From NCBI RefSeq assembly GCF_040493455.1, contig NZ_JANFDA010000005.1, positions 248,001 to 312,000 on the forward strand: a stretch of 64,000 bases of DNA. Direction: 5' to 3'. Under the pieces are notes generated by a model. The model was not told where the DNA came from, did no database searches, and saw only the letters and a program-made list of their open reading frames with translations. The stretch comes from Microcosmobacter sp040493455. Its GTDB lineage: Bacteria; Bacteroidota; Bacteroidia; Flavobacteriales; Flavobacteriaceae. A program made the translations under genes and the position numbers. Positions 7,481 through 16,548 of the stretch are shown in pieces (the stretch's first letter is position 1; each line of letters begins with the position of its first letter).

Positions 7481-8692
7481 TTAAATAATTTTTTTTAATT
7501 TCTCCATATTCAAATAGGGAATTAAAGTTTCGTTATATAATTTTTTTAAAAAAATTAAGGAATTTTGCCGACTCTTGTTTGCTGGAACATCAAAACTGAC
7601 CGAAGGAGGAAACGAAATTTGTATGTTAACCTTTTTATTTACATCATTTTGAGAAGCAATTTTTTTTATAACTTTTTCTGTTTCTTTTATGATTTTTATA
7701 GAATCTGCTTGATTACCTTCAATCAATAATAAATCTAGTTCATTACACCATTTTCTATACTTTTTTAATTCTTTTGAGTTTTTTATTTCTATGACGTAAT
7801 CAATAAAATCACTAAGTGAATCTACTTTAGACAAAATATGACTGAACAAAATGGGGAGCTTAAGAAATTTTGTATGCTTATTATATATAAAGTCATTTAG
7901 TTTAGATAATTCTTGATATTTATGATTATTTAATTTAGACACAAAAACCTTACTTGAAGGAGCAAATAAAGGGGTGTTTAGCATTAATTCACCTTTTAAT
8001 GAAGTAGGGTACCATGCAATATCGTTTTCAGTAGCTAATGTTAATGCAGATTGATTATAACCCACTAACAAAATAGAAAGAAATTGTACTATTTGTTGTT
8101 TTGACCAAATAACTCCATCTCTAGAATGATAAAACTCTTCGTTAGATCTAATCCAATTTATGAGAGTAAAATAATCCTGAAATGAATCCTCTTCAAAATC
8201 AGTAATATCATCGTGTACTAAATCTGCAAAAAACAAGATTTGATCTTTCAACTGGACTTCCTTTTCGGATAGCAAATTCACACCACTATTAATTATTGCT
8301 TCTGAAGACTTATTTTTCCAATCAAAAGAAATTTCACCTAATACTTTAAGTTCTTCAGGAATATCTATTTTCATTTGAGGAATAGCAATTTCCTTAGCCA
8401 TGTAAGTATAGAGGTCGCTTTTTAAATCTTCACCATTACTAAACTCTAAATTTGGATTTCCTTTGAAATGATGATTTATTCCTAAGTTGTCCATTATGCC
8501 GTGATACTTTTTGTCTATTTCACCATCTTCTTTCTCAAAAAGTATTTCATCAGAGAATATAATGTTCTCAATTAAGTCAGCAAAGGCCAGTACTCGATGA
8601 CTAAAAACTTCGTTTTTGATTTCTGTTCCTTCAAAAATGGATAGAGAATAATAAATATCTTCAAAAGGTGTATATATCTGTAAATGATCCAT
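7481..8692 (-). CDS. Hypothetical protein, A+T-rich orphan
   Basis: A 403-residue protein that I do not recognise. It is acidic and helical, with no signal peptide or clear membrane segment. Visible points are an N-terminal MDHLQIYTPFEDIYYSLSIF, a central IRSNEEFYHSRDGVIW, a Lys/Ile-rich helical stretch (about 335-355) and a final basic MEKLKKII. Its DNA is poorer in G+C than its neighbours: two 60-base lines (7501, 8041) hold 12 and 15 G+C, against 23 in a pepT line (9001). That, together with its lone position between housekeeping genes, suggests an acquired accessory gene. No function is proposed. Confidence 0.65.
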   Translation of the reverse strand: MDHLQIYTPFEDIYYSLSIFEGTEIKNEVFSHRVLAFADLIENIIFSDEILFEKEDGEIDKKYHGIMDNLGINHHFKGNPNLEFSNGEDLKSDLYTYMAKEIAIPQMKIDIPEELKVLGEISFDWKNKSSEAIINSGVNLLSEKEVQLKDQILFFADLVHDDITDFEEDSFQDYFTLINWIRSNEEFYHSRDGVIWSKQQIVQFLSILLVGYNQSALTLATENDIAWYPTSLKGELMLNTPLFAPSSKVFVSKLNNHKYQELSKLNDFIYNKHTKFLKLPILFSHILSKVDSLSDFIDYVIEIKNSKELKKYRKWCNELDLLLIEGNQADSIKIIKETEKVIKKIASQNDVNKKVNIQISFPPSVSFDVPANKSRQNSLIFLKKLYNETLIPYLNMEKLKKII

Positions 8693-8750
8693 TCGTAAGT
8701 TTATTATTTAAATTTTTAATCCCTAACCATATATCAGGAAAAAATTAAAT

Positions 8751-9986
8751 CTAATTTTTCCTAGCCGTCAACTCCGCAATCTTACAAATTACTTCAGTGG
8801 CTTTAATAATACTTTCAACAGGTACATATTCGTAACGACCATGGAAGTTGTGTCCACCAGCAAAAATATTTGGACACGGTAATCCCATATACGATAACTG
8901 TGAGCCATCCGTACCACCTCTAATTGGCTTTATGAGTGGTGTAATGTCTAATTGCTTCATGGCTTCTTCTGCGATATCTACGATATGCATTACAGGTTCA
9001 ACCTTTTCCTTCATGTTGTAGTATTGGTCTTTGATTTCAACCTGTATGGCATCAGTACCTAGTCGCTCGTTAATATCATCAGCAATTTTAGTAAATAAAG
9101 CTTTTCTAGCTTCAAACTTCTCTTTATCATGATCTCTGATGATGTATTGCAGCTTGGTTTCTTCAACCTTACCAACGTTACTATACAAATGGAAAAAGCC
9201 TTCGTAGCCTTCGGTATGTTCAGGAGTTTCAAGTCTTGGTAAGGCGTTGATAAACTCTGTAGCGATATACATAGAATTCACCATTTTGCCTTTAGCATAA
9301 CCCGGATGTACAATCTTTCCTTTAATAGTCACCACTGCACCAGCAGCGTTGAAGTTCTCGTATTCCAATTCACCAACCTGGCTACCATCCATAGTATATG
9401 CCCAATCTGCTCCAAATTTTTCAACATCGAACTTATGCGCACCACGACCAATCTCTTCATCTGGTGTAAAACCAACTCGGATTTTACCATGCTTTATCTG
9501 CGGATTATTAATGAGGTATTCCATTGCAGACACAATCTCACAAATTCCGGCTTTATCATCAGCACCAAGGAGTGTAGTGCCATCAGTAGTAATTAGGGTT
9601 TGTCCTATGTATAATTTTAAGTCTTCAAAATAACTTGGCGACAATACAATATTTTCTTCCTTGTTTAGCAAAATATCTGTACCTCCATAATTCTCTATAA
9701 TCTGAGGCTTTACATTGGCACCTGTAAAATCTGGACTCGTATCAAAATGTGATATAAACCCAATCGTCGGCACCTCATGGTCTACATTACTAGGCAGTGT
9801 CGCCATAATGTAAGCGTTCTCATCGATAGTAACATCTTCCATGCCTATCGCTTTGAGTTCATCAACCAGCAAATTGGCCAAATCCCATTGCTTGGCGGTA
9901 CTTGGTGTGGTTTCTGAATTTGGATCACTTTCAGTATCTATGGTTACGTAGCTTATGAATCGGTCTATGATATGTTGTTTGTCCAT
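8751..9986 (-). CDS. pepT: Peptidase T (tripeptide aminopeptidase)
   Basis: A cytoplasmic zinc aminopeptidase that removes the N-terminal residue of tripeptides; 411 residues, the normal PepT length. Metal ligands sit in the expected M20 motifs: FISHFDTSPDF (His and Asp), GADDKAG, TPDEEIGRGAH with the catalytic Glu pair, YTMDGS, and the C-terminal AGGHNFHGRYE. The insert between about 200 and 320 is the dimerisation domain. The stop lies 58 bases from the orphan gene. It is divergent from pyrD, about 100 bases apart. Confidence 0.94.
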   Translation of the reverse strand: MDKQHIIDRFISYVTIDTESDPNSETTPSTAKQWDLANLLVDELKAIGMEDVTIDENAYIMATLPSNVDHEVPTIGFISHFDTSPDFTGANVKPQIIENYGGTDILLNKEENIVLSPSYFEDLKLYIGQTLITTDGTTLLGADDKAGICEIVSAMEYLINNPQIKHGKIRVGFTPDEEIGRGAHKFDVEKFGADWAYTMDGSQVGELEYENFNAAGAVVTIKGKIVHPGYAKGKMVNSMYIATEFINALPRLETPEHTEGYEGFFHLYSNVGKVEETKLQYIIRDHDKEKFEARKALFTKIADDINERLGTDAIQVEIKDQYYNMKEKVEPVMHIVDIAEEAMKQLDITPLIKPIRGGTDGSQLSYMGLPCPNIFAGGHNFHGRYEYVPVESIIKATEVICKIAELTARKN

Positions 9987-10067
9987 GGTTTTTGTTGAAG
10001 TTTATACGAAGCTCAAAAATAAGTTATTTTTCATAAGGTTTATGGTAGTGCTTTTCAAATTTGAACC

Positions 10068-10075
10068 TATTTTTG
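10068..10075 (+). promoter_or_regulatory. -7 promoter element of pyrD
   Basis: TATTTTTG fits TAnnTTTG and lies 14 bases before the ATG at 10090. It rules out in-frame starts further upstream, including those overlapping pepT. Confidence 0.6.
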
Positions 10076-10089
10076 CACAAATCTTTTTC

Positions 10090-11106
10090 ATGTACAAGCT
10101 CATAATAAGACCACTATTATTTTGTTTCGATCCAGAACAAGTACATCACTTTACCTTTAAAACAATTAGAACCCTTCATAAAATCCCTGGCGTATCTGCT
10201 TTGACACGTGCAATGTATCAGGTGAACAATCCAAAATTAGAGCGCGAATTGTTTGGGCTGAAGTTTAAAAATCCAGTAGGTCTTGCAGCGGGATTTGATA
10301 AAGATGCAAAACTGTTTAATGAGTTGGGAAGCTTTGGTTTCGGCTTTGTTGAAATTGGCACTTTAACACCAAAACCTCAAGTAGGAAACCCTAAGAAGCG
10401 TCTCTTTAGACTTAGAGCCGATAAAGGGATTATCAACAGAATGGGGTTTAATAATGGTGGTATTGAAGAGGCTGTAGAACGTTTAAAGAAAAATAAAGGT
10501 GTACTCATTGGTGGAAACATTGGGAAGAATAAAGTAACGCCAAACGAAAATGCTACAGATGATTATTTGATCTGCTTCAATGCGCTGCATGAGCATGTTG
10601 ATTATTTTGTAGTGAATGTGAGTTCGCCAAATACACCGAACCTTAGAGCACTTCAGGATAAAGAACCATTGACAAAGCTGTTGCAAGTTTTGAAAAATGA
10701 AAACTCCAAAACTCAAAACCCAAAACCAATCTTACTAAAAATTGCTCCAGACTTAACCAACGAGCAATTACTGGACATTATCGATATTGTAAAGGATACT
10801 AAGATTGAAGGAGTTATTGCTACAAATACCACAATTTCTAGAGAAGGCTTACAAAGTGATAATAAATCTGAAGTCGGTGGACTTAGTGGGAAACCGTTAA
10901 CGAATCGATCTACAGAAGTGATTCGTTTCCTAGCTGAGCAAAGTAACAAGGCATTCCCGATTATCGGTGTAGGCGGGATTCATTCTGCTGAAGATGCTTT
11001 AGAAAAACTTGAAGCTGGTGCCGATTTGGTACAGTTGTATACAGGATTTATCTATGAAGGCCCAAGCTTAATCAAGCGCATTAATAAAGCCATATTGAAG
11101 CAATAA
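10090..11106 (+). CDS. pyrD: Dihydroorotate dehydrogenase, quinone-dependent (class 2)
   Basis: Oxidises dihydroorotate to orotate with FMN, passing electrons to the membrane quinone, in pyrimidine synthesis. I chose the ATG at 10090 (MYKLIIRPLLF), giving 338 residues. It follows a -7 element by 14 bases and starts the membrane-associating N-terminal helix typical of class 2 enzymes (FCFDPEQVHHFTFKTIR). Core motifs are GLAAGFDKDAKL, NRMGFNNGG, VVNVSSPNTPNLR (class 2 catalytic Ser), KIAPDLT, ATNTT, GGLSGKPL and the final GVGGIHSAEDA...QLYTGF phosphate site. A longer frame reaches back to 9955 but overlaps pepT and the promoter. Confidence 0.94.
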   Translation: MYKLIIRPLLFCFDPEQVHHFTFKTIRTLHKIPGVSALTRAMYQVNNPKLERELFGLKFKNPVGLAAGFDKDAKLFNELGSFGFGFVEIGTLTPKPQVGNPKKRLFRLRADKGIINRMGFNNGGIEEAVERLKKNKGVLIGGNIGKNKVTPNENATDDYLICFNALHEHVDYFVVNVSSPNTPNLRALQDKEPLTKLLQVLKNENSKTQNPKPILLKIAPDLTNEQLLDIIDIVKDTKIEGVIATNTTISREGLQSDNKSEVGGLSGKPLTNRSTEVIRFLAEQSNKAFPIIGVGGIHSAEDALEKLEAGADLVQLYTGFIYEGPSLIKRINKAILKQ

Positions 11107-11110
11107 AAAA

Positions 11111-11135
11111 GGCTGCCTATTTAGACAGCCCTTTC
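11111..11135. terminator. Terminator between pyrD and the M43 protease gene
   Basis: GGCTG/CAGCC arms with an imperfect inner stem (11111-11130), flanked by an A run before and CTTTC after. It separates two convergent genes and is probably bidirectional. Confidence 0.65.
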
Positions 11136-11152
11136 ATAATATATAACTAGGT

Positions 11153-13084
11153 CTAAAGTTTAATAAACTTTTTCACAACATTTCTACCTTCAGATTTAAG
11201 AATCAAGAAATAACTTCCAGCGCTCATTTGAGACACATCGATTTGCTCATTTGAGATTGTTCCTTTTTGGATTTGCTGACCAAGAAGGTTAACCACTTCA
11301 TAATCCAGCTGCAATGCATTTTGAGACTGAACATTCAATGTTCCTGTATTAACAGGGTTTGGATAGATTGAAATACTATTACTATCAAAATCATCTACAG
11401 ACAGCGTTCCAGTAATTTGGAAATCATCAATAGCGATATCACTAGTAAATCCAGGACCTCTAATCGCTCTAAACCTTACCTTAATGGTTTGCCCTTGGTA
11501 AGATGATAAGTCTATAGTTCTGTTCAAATAAGGATCAGTTTGCAACGTCTGTTGTTGTCCAATGATTGGTGTCGTTACATCCAATACGTAACCAGAGCCA
11601 GCATCAATGTCAACATGAAGTTCTCCCATACTGGCACCATACATGTGATATGAAAATTCTAACATAGCATCTGATGCGTTAATGTCAATACAAGGTGAAA
11701 TGTAAGCCGTTCGGTCTCCAAAATTAGATCCTGTAGCTTCAGCATAGATAAAGATACCATCACCAGCAGGGGAATTATCAGCTATTGGACCTGTATTGTC
11801 TGATGGTGTACCACCAGAACTTGCTAGCCAACTAAACGTTGATGAAGGCGACAAGGTTTCTGATATCCAGCCATTACTATTAGAATTTGAAATATCATTG
11901 TAATCAACATCTACAGGAAGTGATTCTAAGGCACCAACTTGAATATATTCGAAGTTTACTTTCGAAATAGAGTTAATCCCATCAGACACTGTTAATGCAA
12001 CATCATATAATCCTGGGCTGTTGTATGTATGAGATGGGTTTTGAGTTGTATAATCGATAACATCATCACCATCTACATCCCATTGCCAAGACGTAGCGCC
12101 GACACTATTGTCTGTAAAGTTAACAGTCAAACTAGGATCACACGTTGTGTTTTCGTTTGAAGCAAAATCAACATTAAATGTTGGACACGTATAACCATCT
12201 CTGGCAACTTGATAGGTTGCATATATTCTTGCATATTGCTGAGGAGAAAAATAGGTTCTACATACTTTTCTCGAGTAAGACATAATGTTCGTAGGGTCTG
12301 GTGCAAACAATTGATTGTTAGCGTCAAAAACAGTACCTATATAATTACAAGCTGCAGTCACATTAGAATACGATAATTGAGGATCTGCAGGTGTATCGCA
12401 AATAAAATCTCCTGCAGTTGCACAGTTTGAGCCATCTACAAGCTCATCTGTTAACTGAGAATTGCTTGGTCCGTGAGTATGTTGTAATGCGAAAAAATGT
12501 CCCATTTCATGTGGTAAGGTACTTCCATTAGTGGCACAAGAATTATCCATTAAAATAGTATCTGGTCCACCTGGGAAATAAGCATAACCGCATAATCCAT
12601 TACCGCTACTGCTACTTACAACAGAATTGGTAAAGTAAATATTAATCAAACCACTAACACCATGAGTAGCAGTCATTGCACCTTCATCATCTGTTTCGTA
12701 ATTGTAATAGTTATCGTCATCTATATAATTAATGCCATCACACAAATAGAAAGACAGGTTAGCATTAGCATAGTAGTTATTCATGTTGGCTATAGCATCA
12801 TTAAGAGCTGTAACCGACAATCCACCAAAACCTGCACTAGTTCTTATGATATGTGCTTTAATAGGCACAGAAATGACAGCACTCGAATTTCTTTGAAATG
12901 CTTGATTCGCTAGAAACTCTTGTTCAACACGTTCTATATCGCTTTTAATGGATTCGTAATAGGCTTGCGCTTCAGAAGAGAACTCAGTGCCACAATTGGC
13001 ATGTTCCTGTGCATTTAAGCTAAAAGAAGCACAAAAAATGAAACATAAGTAGATTGAAAAATTACGCATAACAGTAGTTTTCAT
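11153..13084 (-). CDS. Secreted M43-type metalloprotease with PKD domain and T9SS sorting signal
   Basis: A 643-residue extracellular zinc protease of the pappalysin-like (M43) group. The signal peptide is about residues 1-26 (ending SLNAQ). The zinc site is H192-E193-x2-H196-x5-H202 (HEMGHFFALQH); the third family position, often Gly, is Ala here. A Met-turn MSYSRK follows near 268. A PKD domain covers about 305-385 (WQWDVDGDDVIDY, SHTYNSPGLYDVALTV). Next comes a jelly-roll-like region (about 390-555) and a type IX sorting domain (about 570-643, SIYPNPVNTGTLNV to VKKFIKL). It is therefore exported by Sec, then secreted by T9SS. The next gene upstream also encodes a T9SS substrate. Confidence 0.88.
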   Translation of the reverse strand: MKTTVMRNFSIYLCFIFCASFSLNAQEHANCGTEFSSEAQAYYESIKSDIERVEQEFLANQAFQRNSSAVISVPIKAHIIRTSAGFGGLSVTALNDAIANMNNYYANANLSFYLCDGINYIDDDNYYNYETDDEGAMTATHGVSGLINIYFTNSVVSSSSGNGLCGYAYFPGGPDTILMDNSCATNGSTLPHEMGHFFALQHTHGPSNSQLTDELVDGSNCATAGDFICDTPADPQLSYSNVTAACNYIGTVFDANNQLFAPDPTNIMSYSRKVCRTYFSPQQYARIYATYQVARDGYTCPTFNVDFASNENTTCDPSLTVNFTDNSVGATSWQWDVDGDDVIDYTTQNPSHTYNSPGLYDVALTVSDGINSISKVNFEYIQVGALESLPVDVDYNDISNSNSNGWISETLSPSSTFSWLASSGGTPSDNTGPIADNSPAGDGIFIYAEATGSNFGDRTAYISPCIDINASDAMLEFSYHMYGASMGELHVDIDAGSGYVLDVTTPIIGQQQTLQTDPYLNRTIDLSSYQGQTIKVRFRAIRGPGFTSDIAIDDFQITGTLSVDDFDSNSISIYPNPVNTGTLNVQSQNALQLDYEVVNLLGQQIQKGTISNEQIDVSQMSAGSYFLILKSEGRNVVKKFIKL

Positions 13085-13237
13085 GGTGCATATTTAGGTT
13101 AATGTTTCGGCTAATTTAGTGAAATATCTAAAAATTAACGCATTTTATCGAATAAAATGACTCTTCATCCTATTTTAAAGACAAGAAAGAGTGGGTTTGT
13201 TTTATCGGCGTAACGAAGCAATTCATCCAAAGAAAAG

Positions 13238-14140
13238 CTATTCTTTGATAATCTTTTTAGTTATGGTTGCTCCATCATCAAAGAAAAACTTGGCAACATA
13301 GATGCCATTGTTTAGCTGACTAAGATTTAAGGATGTATTTCCAGAATTCCCAGTAGTAAATACTACTTTGCCTAATACATCATAGATTACGGTTTGCTCT
13401 AAATTGAAACCATTTGGTATGGTAATCTGCATATTGTCTTTCGCAGGATTGGGATATAACTTCACATCTGCGACCTGTTCAAATTCAGAAACACTTAGAA
13501 CTTGTTGTAATTCGATAGTTATGGTTGCAATTCTTGTTGAGTTAAAGGGGTAACCAGAAGCACCAGCAATATTTGTAATAACGCCTTGTGGGTTGGTAGA
13601 TGGATTACTAGTAGAATAACCAAATCCATTTTCTGTACCTGCATCATAAGGGAACAAATCAATAGTTAGATTATTAACCCAGTTCCCTCCAGGTCTCAAA
13701 TCCAAATTGCTTACGCCAATCATCCAGTCTGGACTTGGTGCTATCATTGAAGCTAGAGTTAGCAAAGGAAAATCTTCGCTGACTTCAACACCAGTAAGCG
13801 AAGCACCACTGATGGCTGCAAATGGAGAAAAATCTTCATCAAACCATTGGTCTGCATAGCCTTGGCTAATGGCATCCATGACTTCAGCTTCAAAAGCATC
13901 ATCATCGCCAGATTCTGCTACATCTTCTATACCATCGGTCGCCATTTGACCTTCAGCCCAGAAGACAATACTATTGTTGTGTGTTGCACCAACCAAGTCC
14001 GACCAATGCGCATTAGACGGCAGTGTACCGTGGTTTGGAGAGTTCCATGTCGTTTGTACAGAAATATTATATATAGCTCTAGATTGGCTAAAGGCTATAG
14101 TTGTACATAAAAGTGTTATTAGAAGTAGTCTTGTTTTCAT
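13238..14140 (-). CDS. Secreted spondin-domain protein with T9SS sorting signal
   Basis: A 300-residue extracellular protein. The signal peptide is about residues 1-18 (ending AFSQS). A spondin_N domain covers about 20-210: YNISVQTTWN at its start, then HWSDLVGATHNNSIVFWAEG, GIEDVAESG and an SPSPDWMIGV-like segment (PSPDWMIGVSNLDL), the pattern of this family with its Asp/Glu metal site. The C-terminal type IX sorting domain is about 225-300 (KLYPNPAKDNMQIT to ITKKIIKE). Spondin domains are linked to adhesion in animals; the bacterial role is unknown. It is in the same orientation as the M43 protease, 153 bases away. Confidence 0.84.
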   Translation of the reverse strand: MKTRLLLITLLCTTIAFSQSRAIYNISVQTTWNSPNHGTLPSNAHWSDLVGATHNNSIVFWAEGQMATDGIEDVAESGDDDAFEAEVMDAISQGYADQWFDEDFSPFAAISGASLTGVEVSEDFPLLTLASMIAPSPDWMIGVSNLDLRPGGNWVNNLTIDLFPYDAGTENGFGYSTSNPSTNPQGVITNIAGASGYPFNSTRIATITIELQQVLSVSEFEQVADVKLYPNPAKDNMQITIPNGFNLEQTVIYDVLGKVVFTTGNSGNTSLNLSQLNNGIYVAKFFFDDGATITKKIIKE

Positions 14141-14224
14141 AAAGTGATAAGTTTAGAGGGTGTGTCGTCATTAGTATGCAAACCTTACACTAATTTTTAC
14201 ACTTTTTGCTTTGCTTATCTTTTT

Positions 14225-14232
14225 TATCTTTG
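14225..14232 (+). promoter_or_regulatory. -7 promoter element of HMG-CoA lyase gene
   Basis: TATCTTTG fits TAnnTTTG and lies only 6 bases before the chosen ATG at 14239, so the transcript may have almost no leader. A TTG at 14206-14208 is 16 bases upstream, slightly close. Confidence 0.5.
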
Positions 14233-14238
14233 AGCAGA

Positions 14239-15102
14239 ATGAACAAGCACGTAAAACTCATAGAATGCCCCAGAGATGCAATGCAAGGGATAAAGGACTT
14301 TATTCCTACAGAGGAGAAGGTGCAATACATTCAGTCATTACTTCGTGTAGGCTTTGATACCATTGACTTTGGAAGCTTTGTGTCTCCTAAGGCAATTCCT
14401 CAAATGGTGGATACTGCTCAAGTATTATCTCAGTTAGATTTGAGTGCAACTACGAGCAAATTATTAGCAATTATTGCGAATACCAGAGGTGCCAATGATG
14501 CGGCTCAGCACCCTGAAATTGATTATCTAGGATTCCCGTTTTCTATTTCTGAAAACTTTCAGATGCGTAATACACACAAAACAATTGCGCAGTCTGTAGT
14601 GACCCTAACGGAAATCTTAGAAATTGCCAACAAGGCCAATAAAGAAGTGGTAGTTTATATTTCCATGGGATTCGGAAATCCTTATGGAGATCCTTGGAAT
14701 GTGGACATTGTAGGAGAGTGGACGGAGCGTTTGGCAAAAATGGGTGTTAATATTCTGTCCTTGAGTGATACTATTGGGAGTTCTGATCCTGAAACTATAG
14801 ATTATTTGTTTTCTAACCTTATTCCTAAATATCCTGATATCGAATTCGGAGCACATTTACATACCACACCATCATCTTGGTTTGAAAAAGTAGATGCGGC
14901 TTACAAAGCAGGTTGCCGACGATTCGATGGAGCAATTCAAGGCTTTGGTGGTTGCCCAATGGCTAAGGATGAACTCACAGGAAATATGCCTACGGAGAAG
15001 ATGCTATCCTACTTCACACAAAGGAGAGCACACGATCTCAATGCCTTGAGTTTTGAGAGTGCTTATAATGAAGCTTCTAAGATTTTTAATCAATATCATT
15101 AA
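14239..15102 (+). CDS. Hydroxymethylglutaryl-CoA lyase
   Basis: Cleaves HMG-CoA to acetoacetate and acetyl-CoA, the last step of leucine breakdown; 287 residues from the ATG at 14239. Motifs of the DRE-TIM metallolyase family are ECPRDAMQGI (substrate and metal-binding start), the SLSDTIG segment, GAHLHTT (metal His pair) and the lid loop GGCPMAKDELTGNMPTE with its catalytic Cys. The chosen start follows the promoter element; a longer frame begins 33 bases earlier at an ATG inside the promoter. It is cytoplasmic and transcribed alone. Other DRE-TIM enzymes (homocitrate or isopropylmalate synthase) are longer. Confidence 0.92.
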   Translation: MNKHVKLIECPRDAMQGIKDFIPTEEKVQYIQSLLRVGFDTIDFGSFVSPKAIPQMVDTAQVLSQLDLSATTSKLLAIIANTRGANDAAQHPEIDYLGFPFSISENFQMRNTHKTIAQSVVTLTEILEIANKANKEVVVYISMGFGNPYGDPWNVDIVGEWTERLAKMGVNILSLSDTIGSSDPETIDYLFSNLIPKYPDIEFGAHLHTTPSSWFEKVDAAYKAGCRRFDGAIQGFGGCPMAKDELTGNMPTEKMLSYFTQRRAHDLNALSFESAYNEASKIFNQYH

Positions 15103-15141
15103 CTTTTCTAACTCATAATCAATAGGTTATATCCTTGTTTA

Positions 15142-15174
15142 AAACTTTATTTAAAATTAATCTAAATAAAGTTT
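15142..15174 (+). promoter_or_regulatory. Perfect 12-base palindrome at the DUF4856 operon promoter (Fur-box-like)
   Basis: AAACTTTATTTA, a 9-base spacer, then TAAATAAAGTTT, a perfect inverted repeat. Its right end overlaps the -33 TTG, so a bound protein would block polymerase. A near-copy of its core lies 61 bases downstream. Confidence 0.6.
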
Positions 15175-15202
15175 GTAGAATAACTTTTCACGTTTACATT
15201 TG
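15173..15202 (+). promoter_or_regulatory. Promoter of the DUF4856-imelysin operon
   Basis: -33 TTG (15173-15175), 19-base spacer, -7 TACATTTG (15195-15202). This is a textbook Bacteroidota promoter, 41 bases before the ATG. Confidence 0.75.
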
Positions 15203-15207
15203 CATCA

Positions 15208-15231
15208 TTATTTAAAATCAATCTTAATAAA
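15208..15231 (+). promoter_or_regulatory. Second copy of the operator-like motif
   Basis: This 24-base stretch matches 15147-15170 at 22 positions (pattern TTATTTAAAAT-y-AATCT-w-AATAAA). It lies just after the -7 element, over the expected transcription start and leader. Confidence 0.5.
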
Positions 15232-15243
15232 AATAAAACCCAA

Positions 15244-16443
15244 ATGAAAAAACTGGTATTCAGTGTAATGGCTCTAGGAGCTTTATTAACCTCTTGTAGC
15301 AACGATGATGATAACAACGGAGATGGAGGAGATCCACAAGTTACAGCTCCAGCAACGTATAGCTTTGAGAGAAACGGGGAAACGTCTGTAAGTTACAGTG
15401 GACAAACAACAAGAATCCTTATGGGAGAAGAGCTAATCAGTGCTATGAAAGATCCTGCAAGGACAGAAGCAGAAATCGATGGCATGTTTGCTCACGAAGA
15501 GGGAAACAATGACTTCTCGGATGCAGACTTAAACGCTTCTAATAAAAGTGTTCGTGGTAAGACAGCTGCATCGTTCGACTTTTTCTCAGCAAATACTACT
15601 GATGCCAATGCCATAAAAGCTGATTTCGATGCCTGGATTGCTGAGCAAGTAAATGATGTATACCCAAATTGGAGTGTGGATGCTACGGCTGGTAATGCAG
15701 GGAGAATCCAAGAAGCAGGTGGTGGTTCTTTACGTTATGTGAACGGTAAAGGGTTAGAGCTTAACCAAGCGGTGAACAAGTCATTAATTGGTGCTTTAAT
15801 GGTAGACCAGATGTTGAATAACTATATAAGTTCTAATGTTTTAAATCAGTTTGAAACAGCTAATGATAGCGAAACGCTTGTAGATGGTAAGAACTATACA
15901 GATATGGAGCACGATTGGGATGAGGCATTTGGATACTTATACGGAACAGATAATGCTACTAATCCTCAATTGAATCAGGATAGTTTCCTTAACAAGTACT
16001 TATCTAGAGTTGAAGGTGATGCTGATTTTGCTGGTATTGCACAGACTATTTATGATGCATTAAAGTTAGGTCGCGCAGCAATCGTAGCAAAAGATTATGA
16101 TTTAAGAAACGAACAGGCAGACATTATTAGAGAAGAAGTGTCTAAGGTTATTGGAATTAGAGCAGTATACTATTTGCAACAAGGAAAAAATGCTCTAGAA
16201 GCTGATGATTATGGTGCTGCTTTCCACGATTTATCTGAAGGATTTGGCTTTATCTACAGCTTACAATTTACAAGAGTACCAGGAACAAACAATCCATATT
16301 TTACGAAGGCAGAAGTTGATGCTATGATTACTCAATTAATGGCTGGTAATGGGTTCTGGGATGTGACTTCAGAAACATTAGATAGTATGTCAGAAGATAT
16401 AGCCACTAGTTTTGGGTTTACAGTTGCCCAAGCAGGAAGTTGA
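15244..16443 (+). CDS. DUF4856 lipoprotein
   Basis: A 399-residue surface or periplasmic lipoprotein. The lipobox ends LLTSC (Cys near residue 18), followed by an acidic NDDDNNGDGGD tail. The mature part begins TYSFERNGETSVSYSGQT, which I recognise as the start of DUF4856 proteins. These are commonly found beside imelysins in Flavobacteriaceae, as here. The rest is helical and acidic with WDEAFGYLYG and conserved AAIVAKDY. The biochemical role is unknown; context points to iron or heme handling at the cell surface. It is the first gene of a four-gene cluster with two operator-like palindromes at its promoter and a weak terminator after it. Confidence 0.82.
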   Translation: MKKLVFSVMALGALLTSCSNDDDNNGDGGDPQVTAPATYSFERNGETSVSYSGQTTRILMGEELISAMKDPARTEAEIDGMFAHEEGNNDFSDADLNASNKSVRGKTAASFDFFSANTTDANAIKADFDAWIAEQVNDVYPNWSVDATAGNAGRIQEAGGGSLRYVNGKGLELNQAVNKSLIGALMVDQMLNNYISSNVLNQFETANDSETLVDGKNYTDMEHDWDEAFGYLYGTDNATNPQLNQDSFLNKYLSRVEGDADFAGIAQTIYDALKLGRAAIVAKDYDLRNEQADIIREEVSKVIGIRAVYYLQQGKNALEADDYGAAFHDLSEGFGFIYSLQFTRVPGTNNPYFTKAEVDAMITQLMAGNGFWDVTSETLDSMSEDIATSFGFTVAQAGS

Positions 16444-16456
16444 TTTAAGTTAGCCG

Positions 16457-16491
16457 AAAAAAGTAGTCAAAAATAGTTGGCTACTTTTTTT
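16457..16491 (+). terminator. Terminator or attenuator after the DUF4856 gene
   Basis: Arms AAAAAAGTAG (16457-16466) and CTACTTTTTT (16481-16490) around a 14-base loop, followed by T-rich sequence. It is A+T-rich and may be leaky. Confidence 0.6.
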
Positions 16492-16512
16492 ATTTAAAAT
16501 GGTTTCAAAAAA

Positions 16513-16543
16513 TTGAGCAGAAGTAATTTATTAATTACATTTG
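16513..16543 (+). promoter_or_regulatory. Promoter of the imelysin gene
   Basis: -33 TTG (16513-16515), 20-base spacer, -7 TACATTTG (16536-16543). The -7 sequence is identical to that of the DUF4856 gene. Confidence 0.72.
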
Positions 16544-16548
16544 CAGCG

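Noticed and set aside
9306..9633. Open frames on the plus strand within pepT
   Set aside because: They lie opposite a complete, well-conserved peptidase T gene, lack promoters and have low-complexity Ser/Pro/Cys composition typical of reverse-strand shadows.
9955..10089. A longer start for pyrD
   Set aside because: It would overlap the pepT start and run through the -7 element at 10068-10075; family alignment starts at the ATG at 10090.
11153..13084. Possible loss of activity in the M43 protease (Ala for Gly in the extended zinc motif)
   Set aside because: All three zinc His and the catalytic Glu are present, and non-Gly residues at this position occur in related flavobacterial proteins as I recall.
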